A DNA stretch of 17,869 bases. Source: Savagea sp. Its GTDB lineage: Bacteria > Bacillota > Bacilli > Bacillales_A > Planococcaceae. The position numbers were made by a program, and so were the translations under genes. Positions 12,509 through 17,869 of this stretch are shown here, in pieces. The stretch covers positions 1 through 17,869 of the forward strand of contig JASLCF010000211.1 in NCBI GenBank assembly GCA_030146155.1, given 5' to 3'. Position 1 is the stretch's first letter, and each line of letters begins with the position of its first letter. The notes beneath the pieces were generated by a model. The model was given only the letters and a program-made list of their open reading frames with translations. It did no database searches and had not been told where the DNA came from.

Positions 12509-13558
12509 ATGATGAAGAGAAGTCAATTGCTCGTTGGTTTGTTTTTAATGTTTAGCTTAGTTGGTTGCCAACAGAAAGAAGAAGCAATAGAAAATAGTGA
12601 ACAACCCATCTTAGAAGAGCCAGCAGAAGAGATAGAAGAAGTTGAGGAGCGTACTTATCCATTCACTGGACAAATAAGAACAGAGAATCAATTACAGGTG
12701 CCACTAGTAGTGACTTTGAATAATGAGAAGCCAGCAAGACCACAGTCGGGGGTACAACAAGCGGATCTTTTATATGAATGGATGATTGAAGGGGGTGGCA
12801 CACGTTATTTAGCCATCTTTCAAAGCGAGTGGCCAGAAAAAGTTGGCCCGGTACGAAGTGCGAGACATTATTTTTTACCCATTGCAGCAGATTTAGAAGC
12901 ATTTTACATCGCTCATGGATATAGCCCCTATGCCAAGAAAGAATTAGATAGTGGGGTAGTTCATCATGTGAATGGGATGCAGTATGATGGCACACTGTTT
13001 AAACGTTCAAAAGAAAGGCGAGCACCACATAATTCTTATCTTTCTAAAGAAAGTATTGAGCAAGCATTTGAGATGCAAAAATTGGATGAATGGACAACAG
13101 AGGACAGTCTACCTAAGCTTAAAGAGGAGGAACAACAAGAACGATTCAATCAACAAGCTACAAATTTTGAAATCCGATTAAGTGGTGTGCAATCTTATCA
13201 CAGTACGTATACATACACGCCCTCAGGTTATGAAAGAGACGTCGCAAAAGAAGCGTTTATTGATTTAGAAACTAATCAGCGTGTCCTCTTTCAAAATATA
13301 TTAGCACTAGAAGCGCCCTACCAAACGATTGATTCAGAGGGAAGACAAGATGTAGATTTAAAACAGGGTGGACGTGCATTATTATTTAAACATGGAACTG
13401 TAAAAGAATTGACATGGACTTATGATAAAGGATTATTTGCATTGGAATTTGACGGACAGCCAGTAGGGTTTGCGAATGGAAAAACAATGGTTCATCTCAT
13501 TCCAACTCAGTATGGACTTTCAAAAGGCGTTCAAATCTTTCATCAGGAGAGTGAATAA
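12509..13558 (+). CDS. yerB: DUF3048 putative lipoprotein YerB
   Basis: A 349-residue secreted protein. A short positive N-terminus (MMKRS), a hydrophobic stretch and the lipobox LVGC predict a type II signal peptide cleaved before Cys20, so it should be anchored to the outer face of the membrane. A Glu-rich linker (about 24-48) follows, then the DUF3048 domain with LVVTLNNEKPARPQSG, GGGTRYLAIFQS, GPVRSARHYF and, near the C-terminus, KELTWTYDKG. The function of the family is not established. ATG 12509 and 12512 are equally possible after AAAGGGGGG. Only about 20 bp separate it from the purD terminator, so its promoter is unclear. One base separates it from yerA. Confidence 0.88.
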   Translation: MMKRSQLLVGLFLMFSLVGCQQKEEAIENSEQPILEEPAEEIEEVEERTYPFTGQIRTENQLQVPLVVTLNNEKPARPQSGVQQADLLYEWMIEGGGTRYLAIFQSEWPEKVGPVRSARHYFLPIAADLEAFYIAHGYSPYAKKELDSGVVHHVNGMQYDGTLFKRSKERRAPHNSYLSKESIEQAFEMQKLDEWTTEDSLPKLKEEEQQERFNQQATNFEIRLSGVQSYHSTYTYTPSGYERDVAKEAFIDLETNQRVLFQNILALEAPYQTIDSEGRQDVDLKQGGRALLFKHGTVKELTWTYDKGLFALEFDGQPVGFANGKTMVHLIPTQYGLSKGVQIFHQESE

Positions 13559-13559
13559 A

Positions 13560-15293
13560 ATGTGGAGTAATGATCAGTTAAATGAACAACTAGCGATTAT
13601 AGATGGCAAACAATCTCCCTCTATTTTGATCCGAGAGATTACTTACCTCCATTCTTATCTTAAAGAGTGGAAAGTAGGGAATATTTGGATAAAAGACGAC
13701 AGAATCGTTTACGTGGGTGAAAAGTTACCAGAGAAATTGTCTGATACAACAGAAATATATGAGGGTGCAGGACAGTATGCAGTGCCAGGATATATTGAAC
13801 CTCACGTGCATCCTTTTCAACTTTATAATATAGAAACATTTAGTCATTATGCAGCTCAAACAGGAACTACAACAAGTATTTCTGATAACTTAATTCATTA
13901 TTTAGGTACGACAGAAGAGGAAAATATGCGCTTGCTGGATGAAATACAGGCCTTACCCTTTCATGTATTTTCATGGGTGAGACTCGACTCCCAAACTTAT
14001 CGTAAAGATGAGACTGAATTATTTAATGTGGAACGTTTAAAGCGATGGTTAGCTAGAAAAGAGGTCATTATGGGTGGAGAACTGACAGGTTGGCCACAGT
14101 TAATGAGAGGGAATTCAACAATGCGTGAAATGGTTGCGGCTTTAATGCAGCAAGGTATTCGGTTAGAAGGTCATCTTCCTGGAGCAAGTGAAAAAACATT
14201 AGCTAAAATGACATTGCTAGGTGTGAGTGGTGATCATGAAGCGATGACGGTTGAAGAGGTCTTAGCTCGACTTCAACAAGGTTATGCAGTTACTTTAAGG
14301 AACTCGTCGATTCGACCGGATTTACAACCCTTACTCGAAGGTTTAGTTCGTGAAGATAAGCCTCAACTTTTCGAAAATTTGATGATGACTACTGATGGAT
14401 CTACCCCCGTATTTTATGAAAACGGAGTGATGAATCAATGTATTCAAATTGCAATTGAAGCAGGGGTACCTGTAATTGATGCGTATCATATGGCAAGTTT
14501 CAATAGTGCCAAAAGATATGACTTCACCCATTTACTTGGCTCAATTAGTACAGGACGAATGGCGACACTGAATATTTTGTCACACCCCGAAAAGCCAACG
14601 CCTCACAGTGTACTTGCTAAAGGGCAATGGATTGTAAAAAACCAACAAAAAATGCCTGTCTTCTCGCAAATGGATTGGTCTGGTTTTCCACCTATGGAAT
14701 TAGCATTTGAGGTAACGCCTGAAGATTTAACGCCAGTAGGTAAAGTGGGCATTGAATTAGTCAATGATGTCATTACAAAACCTTATGAAATTCAGATCAA
14801 CACTGATTTAGATGAATTACCTTTGAAACAACCCGAAAGTTTTTTTACCATTATCGAACGAACAGGTCAAACAAAAGTAAGTACTTTGATTAAAGGTTTT
14901 GATCAATCTATTCAAGGTGTGGCGAGTTCGTATTCTAACACAGGAGATATCATCTTAATTGGAAAAAGTAAAAAAGCCATGCGTTTCGCCTTTGAACGTT
15001 TAAAAGAACTACAAGGTGGATTTGTTTTAGTGGATGAGCAACACGTGCTTGCAGAAATTCCACTCCCTATTCAAGGTTCTCTCTCTTCTTTACCTGTAGA
15101 AGAAATGATTCCGATAGAACGTCACTTTAGACAGCAAGCTAAGCAGGCAGGTTATCAATTAGGAGATATTATTTATACTTTTTTATTTCTTCAATCGACA
15201 CATCTTCCTTATGTCAGAGCAACAAAAGAGGGAATCGTTGACGTCTTAAAAGGTCAGGTCATTACTCCAGCACAAAAAAGAAATATTCTTTGA
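13560..15293 (+). CDS. yerA: Adenine-deaminase-like amidohydrolase YerA
   Basis: A 577-residue member of the adenine deaminase (Ade) family in the metal-dependent amidohydrolase superfamily. The HxH metal pair is in GYIEPHVHPF (His82 and His84). Other family marks are TGTTTSISDN, GHLPGAS, SGDHEAMTVEEVL (region 219-245), the TTDGSTP motif and GSISTGRMATLNIL, then a C-terminal domain typical of Ade enzymes. It resembles B. subtilis YerA, whose substrate is not firmly known; adenine or another purine-like compound is plausible next to pur genes. I chose ATG 13560, one base after the yerB stop; an ATG at 13470 lies in the yerB coding region and adds unrelated residues. yerB and yerA are in the reverse order from B. 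subtilis. Confidence 0.87.
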   Translation: MWSNDQLNEQLAIIDGKQSPSILIREITYLHSYLKEWKVGNIWIKDDRIVYVGEKLPEKLSDTTEIYEGAGQYAVPGYIEPHVHPFQLYNIETFSHYAAQTGTTTSISDNLIHYLGTTEEENMRLLDEIQALPFHVFSWVRLDSQTYRKDETELFNVERLKRWLARKEVIMGGELTGWPQLMRGNSTMREMVAALMQQGIRLEGHLPGASEKTLAKMTLLGVSGDHEAMTVEEVLARLQQGYAVTLRNSSIRPDLQPLLEGLVREDKPQLFENLMMTTDGSTPVFYENGVMNQCIQIAIEAGVPVIDAYHMASFNSAKRYDFTHLLGSISTGRMATLNILSHPEKPTPHSVLAKGQWIVKNQQKMPVFSQMDWSGFPPMELAFEVTPEDLTPVGKVGIELVNDVITKPYEIQINTDLDELPLKQPESFFTIIERTGQTKVSTLIKGFDQSIQGVASSYSNTGDIILIGKSKKAMRFAFERLKELQGGFVLVDEQHVLAEIPLPIQGSLSSLPVEEMIPIERHFRQQAKQAGYQLGDIIYTFLFLQSTHLPYVRATKEGIVDVLKGQVITPAQKRNIL

Positions 15294-15320
15294 CACATTA
15301 GTGTACGAAAGTGCTACAAT
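15290..15320 (+). promoter_or_regulatory. Candidate yerC promoter with overlapping inverted repeat
   Basis: TTGACA (15290-15295) and TACAAT (15315-15320) are 19 bp apart, longer than the ideal 17. It overlaps the yerA stop and ends 43 bp before the yerC start. ACAC (15293-15296) and GTGT (15301-15304) form a small inverted repeat over the -35, a possible operator, weakly supported. Confidence 0.55.
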
Positions 15321-15363
15321 AGAAACACGAAGAACCGAGTATGAAGTAGGGGAGTGTTTCAAG

Positions 15364-15663
15364 TTGCAAATTAATAAAATTAAAGGCCCCCAGACCGACC
15401 AACTATTTGAAGCGATTTTATCGTTAGAATCATTAGAAGATTGCTATCAATTCTTCGATGATTTATGCACACTGAGCGAGATTCAATCATTGGCTCAACG
15501 ATTAGATGTAGCAATTATGTTACAAAATCAAAAAACTTATGATTTAATTCAAAAAGAAACTGGGGCAAGTACTGCGACAATTTCAAGAGTCAGACGTTGT
15601 GTGGATTATGGTTCAGGCGGTTATGAAGCAATCAAAGATTATTTTGACCAAAAGAACAAGTAG
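15364..15663 (+). CDS. yerC: YerC/YecD family TrpR-like DNA-binding protein
   Basis: A 99-residue all-helical protein of the TrpR/YerC superfamily, predicted to bind DNA. Conserved segments are LFEAILSLESLEDCYQFFDDL, TLSEIQSLAQRLDVAIML (key part LSEIQSLAQR), and the helix-turn-helix ETGASTATISRVRRC followed by YGSGGYEA. I chose TTG 15364: AGGGGAG lies nine bases upstream and the start gives the family N-terminus MQINKIKG. A GTG at 15301 would add 21 residues unlike the family and would lie inside the promoter. The regulon and any ligand of YerC are unknown to me. It has its own promoter and terminator, so it can be transcribed alone. Confidence 0.88.
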   Translation: MQINKIKGPQTDQLFEAILSLESLEDCYQFFDDLCTLSEIQSLAQRLDVAIMLQNQKTYDLIQKETGASTATISRVRRCVDYGSGGYEAIKDYFDQKNK

Positions 15664-15667
15664 AATG

Positions 15668-15701
15668 AACCAGTCGGGAAATGTTTCCTGACTGGTTTTT
15701 T
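15668..15701 (+). terminator. Intrinsic terminator after yerC
   Basis: AACCAGTCGGGAAA (15668-15681) pairs with TTTCCTGACTGGTT (15684-15697, one G-T pair, tight loop), followed by a T tract to 15701. It begins four bases after the yerC stop. Confidence 0.88.
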
Positions 15702-15709
15702 GGTATACT
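15684..15709 (+). promoter_or_regulatory. Candidate promoter of pcrB (extended -10)
   Basis: TGGTATACT (15701-15709) is an extended -10 element: TG, one base, then TATACT. The -35 region is weak and falls in the 3' arm of the yerC terminator (TTTCCT, 15684-15689, is only a guess). It ends 33 bp before the pcrB start. Confidence 0.5.
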
Positions 15710-15742
15710 TAAACGAGCGAAAGACAAGGAAAAGGTGATGAA

Positions 15743-16426
15743 GTGGATATGAAAGATATGCGGCATCTATTTAAATTAGATCCTGCGAAAAGAATTTCAG
15801 ATGAGCATCTTGAACGAATTGCAGAGTCGGGTACAGATGCGTTGATAGTGGGGGGGACTGACGGGGTTACATTAGAAAATGTACTTGATTTATTAGTCAG
15901 AATTCGCCGATACGCTGTGCCTGTTTATTTAGAAATTTCGACGATTGAATCTGTTACATTAGGATTTGATGGTTATTTGATTCCAACAGTATTAAATTCT
16001 ACAGATGTCAAATGGATCAATGGCATACATCATCAAGCCTTGAAAGAATATGGGCACTTAATGGATTTTAATGAGGTAAGAACAGAAGGCTATTGCATTA
16101 TGAATACAGCATGCAAGGCAGCAAAGCGAGCAAAAGTCACTCACACACCGACAGAAGATGATGTGATTGCCTATGCACAAATGGCAGAGCACCTTTTTCA
16201 TCTCCCTATTTTTTATCTTGAATACAGTGGCGAGTTCGGCTCAGTAGAAATGGTGCAGGCCGCAAAACAACAATTAAATCAAACGCAATTGATATACGGT
16301 GGCGGTATTCGTACAAAAGAACAGGCGAAAGAAATGGCGAAATATGCAGATACAATTGTAGTTGGTAATATTATTTATGATGACATAAAAAGTGCCTTAC
16401 AAACGGTTAAGGCAGTTAAAGTATGA
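15743..16426 (+). CDS. pcrB: Heptaprenylglyceryl phosphate synthase PcrB
   Basis: A 227-residue (beta/alpha)8-barrel prenyltransferase of the GGGP synthase family. Bacillales PcrB joins heptaprenyl diphosphate to sn-glycerol 1-phosphate, giving an archaeal-type ether lipid. Family signatures: FKLDPAK near the start, SGTDALIVGGTDGVT, YLIPTVLNS, EGYCI, YLEYSGEFG, YGGGIRTKEQA and IVVGNIIYDD, covering the phosphate-binding loops. GTG 15743 matches the family N-terminus (M-D-x...FKLDP), with AAGGTGAT just upstream; ATG two codons on is the alternative. In Bacillus it also sits directly before pcrA, which is the origin of its name, although the two functions seem unrelated. Confidence 0.93.
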   Translation: MDMKDMRHLFKLDPAKRISDEHLERIAESGTDALIVGGTDGVTLENVLDLLVRIRRYAVPVYLEISTIESVTLGFDGYLIPTVLNSTDVKWINGIHHQALKEYGHLMDFNEVRTEGYCIMNTACKAAKRAKVTHTPTEDDVIAYAQMAEHLFHLPIFYLEYSGEFGSVEMVQAAKQQLNQTQLIYGGGIRTKEQAKEMAKYADTIVVGNIIYDDIKSALQTVKAVKV

Positions 16427-16434
16427 TAAAATAG

Positions 16435-16446
16435 GAACAAACGTTC
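16435..16446 (+). promoter_or_regulatory. LexA (DinR) SOS box upstream of pcrA
   Basis: GAAC-AAAC-GTTC is a perfect match to the core GAAC-N4-GTTC of the Gram-positive SOS box (consensus CGAACRNRYGTTYC; the outer bases here are G and T). It lies in the 35-bp pcrB-pcrA gap, 15 bp before the ATG. Just upstream TATGAT (16422-16427) or TAAAAT (16427-16432) could be a -10, so LexA bound here would block pcrA transcription. Confidence 0.7.
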
Positions 16447-16461
16447 TTAAGAGGTGTAAAA

Positions 16462-17869
16462 ATGGAAACTATAACAAATCGATTACTAGAAGGAATGAAT
16501 CCTGAACAAAGTGAAGCGGTACAAACGACAGAAGGGCCATTATTAATTATGGCAGGTGCAGGTTCTGGGAAGACACGTGTGTTAACCCATCGAATTGCTT
16601 ATTTAGTAGTGGCAAAAAAAATATATCCTTCTCAAATACTTGCCATTACTTTTACGAATAAAGCAGCGCGTGAAATGAGAGATCGTGTAGATGGTTTATT
16701 AGGAGTAGGTACAACGAATAGTATGTGGGTATTAACATTTCACTCCATGTGTGTACGGATTTTAAGAAGACATAGCGATTTATTAGGAATTGCAAAAAGT
16801 TTTACAATATTAGATGGTTCAGATCAACTGACAGTAATGAAAAACGTGTGTAAGGAATTGAATTTAGATTCTAAAATTCACGAACCACGTTCTATGCTGA
16901 ATCGTGTGAGTAGTTTAAAAAACGAATGCACGACAGTGCAAGCCTTCAAAAAAGAAGTAGAGCATTCACATAATCCAAACGATAAGGTGCTTGCAAATGT
17001 TTATGACGCGTATACAAAGATGATTCGTAAAAATGAATCAATGGATTTTGATGATTTAATTATGCTAACGATTGAACTTTTCCAACAGTTCCCAGATGTA
17101 TTAGCTCGTTATCAGGAACGCTTCCAGTATATTCATGTGGATGAGTACCAAGATACGAATAACGCACAGTATGAATTAGTTCAATTACTTGCTCAAAAAC
17201 ATCAAAATATTTGTGTAGTTGGTGACTCTGATCAATCTATTTATAAATGGCGAGGAGCTAATATCGGGAACATTTTATCTTTTGAAAAAGACTATCCGGC
17301 AGCGAAAGTTATTTTATTAGAACAGAACTATCGATCCACAAAAACAATCTTACAAGCAGCAAACGACGTTATTAAAAATAATGCGAGTCGATATGATAAA
17401 GAACTACATACAGAAAATCCGCAAGGGACCAATCTTGCGCTGTATCGTGCACGTGATGAAAAAGAAGAGTCGCAATTTATTGTTGAGAAAATTATGGATT
17501 TGAAGAAGCAAGGACGTTCATTAGATGAAATTGCTATCTTATATCGAACCAATGCACAATCTCGAGTGATTGAAGAATATCTAGTAAAATCAAACATCAA
17601 TTATACGATTGTAGGAGGCACGAAATTCTATGATCGGAAGGAAATTAAAGATTTACTGGCCTATTTACGATTACTTGCAAATAATGACGATGATTTATCA
17701 TTAGCAAGAATCATTAATGAACCTAAGCGTGGAATCGGTGCAGCTTCGTTTGAGAAAATGGCAACTTTTGCCCTGATGAATGACCGCTCTATATTTGATG
17801 CGATGCAGGAATTGGATTTCATGGGATTACCTGCTCGTGCACTCAATGCTGCCCTTGCCTTCAAAGAAA
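16462..17869 (+). CDS. pcrA: ATP-dependent DNA helicase PcrA (N-terminal part; continues past the window)
   Basis: About 469 residues of a superfamily 1A (UvrD/PcrA) 3'-5' helicase, usually 730-750 residues long; the rest lies beyond the window edge. The helicase motifs come in order: Q motif with LNPEQ-like GMNPEQSEAV, Walker A AGAGSGKTRVL (motif I), TFTNKAAREM (Ia), TFHSMCVRILR (Ib), VDEYQDTN (Walker B, II), VVGDSDQSIYKWRGA (III), LEQNYRS (IV) and IVGGTKFYDRKEIKD. PcrA acts in nucleotide excision repair, plasmid rolling-circle replication, removal of RecA filaments and R-loop or transcription conflict relief. Start ATG 16462 has GAGGTG upstream. A LexA box in the gap suggests SOS induction, perhaps on top of read-through from pcrB. 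No abnormal residue was noticed. Confidence 0.97.
   Translation, partial: METITNRLLEGMNPEQSEAVQTTEGPLLIMAGAGSGKTRVLTHRIAYLVVAKKIYPSQILAITFTNKAAREMRDRVDGLLGVGTTNSMWVLTFHSMCVRILRRHSDLLGIAKSFTILDGSDQLTVMKNVCKELNLDSKIHEPRSMLNRVSSLKNECTTVQAFKKEVEHSHNPNDKVLANVYDAYTKMIRKNESMDFDDLIMLTIELFQQFPDVLARYQERFQYIHVDEYQDTNNAQYELVQLLAQKHQNICVVGDSDQSIYKWRGANIGNILSFEKDYPAAKVILLEQNYRSTKTILQAANDVIKNNASRYDKELHTENPQGTNLALYRARDEKEESQFIVEKIMDLKKQGRSLDEIAILYRTNAQSRVIEEYLVKSNINYTIVGGTKFYDRKEIKDLLAYLRLLANNDDDLSLARIINEPKRGIGAASFEKMATFALMNDRSIFDAMQELDFMGLPARALNAALAFKE

Noticed and set aside
13470..13559. Upstream start for yerA giving 30 extra residues
   Set aside because: The extension lies within the yerB coding sequence in another frame and is unlike the family N-terminus; ATG 13560 right after the yerB stop is better.
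15301..15363. GTG start for yerC at 15301
   Set aside because: It lies between the -35 and -10 of the likely promoter; TTG 15364 has a better ribosome binding site and gives the known N-terminus.
1..17869. CRISPR arrays, insertion sequences, prophage or toxin-antitoxin genes
   Set aside because: No regular repeat-spacer pattern, transposase, integrase or phage-like gene was seen; the window is core chromosome.

Overview
The window looks like a chromosomal segment of a low-GC Firmicute of the order Bacillales (Bacillaceae/Planococcaceae-like; genus not determined). The clues are AT-rich DNA, strong GGAGG-type ribosome binding sites, several TTG starts, a PurR-box/guanine-riboswitch leader, and the gene order yebE-yebG-pur operon-yer genes-pcrB-pcrA, which is close to that of Bacillus subtilis. 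All recognised genes are on the + strand.

Layout. (1) 1-140: the 3' end of a 5S rRNA gene and two consecutive terminator-like hairpins, so an rRNA operon ends here. (2) 141-699: no gene; it holds inverted repeats, what looks like a degenerate copy of a dispersed Bacillales repeat (about 332-452) and a candidate promoter. (3) 700-1420: yebE (DUF2179 membrane protein) and a small yebG/NETI-family gene. (4) 1416-1717: the pur control region, with two inverted PurR boxes, a sigma-A promoter, a guanine-type riboswitch aptamer and an intrinsic terminator overlapping a possible antiterminator. (5) 1747-12444: purE-K-S-Q-L-F-M-N-H-D, tightly packed, often overlapping, with a large hairpin between purH and purD and a terminator after purD. 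(6) 12509-15293: yerB (DUF3048 lipoprotein) and yerA (adenine-deaminase-like amidohydrolase). (7) 15290-15701: yerC (TrpR/YerC-type DNA-binding protein) with its own promoter and terminator. (8) 15704-17869: pcrB (heptaprenylglyceryl phosphate synthase) and the 5' two thirds of pcrA (DNA helicase), the latter behind a perfect GAAC-N4-GTTC LexA box.

The operon would make IMP from PRPP, but two things stand out. purB and purC, which lie between purK and purS in B. subtilis, are absent: purK and purS are 19 bp apart. The glutamine-using enzymes also carry unusual substitutions. PurQ has lost its catalytic Cys (now Gly86) and catalytic His (now Leu188) in an intact reading frame, so it looks like a pseudo-glutaminase. 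PurL has lost a conserved substrate-loop His (SHNS instead of SHNH) and an AHD-motif His. PurF keeps Cys12 but has lost two conserved His residues around its glutaminase pocket. PurE, K, S, M, N and D look normal. Either de novo purine synthesis is degenerating while frames stay open, or FGAM synthase (and perhaps PurF) in this lineage runs on free ammonia with PurQ kept as a structural subunit. This is the most interesting signal in the window.

Family comparisons rest on remembered sequences of B. subtilis, E. coli and T. maritima homologues; no search was run.
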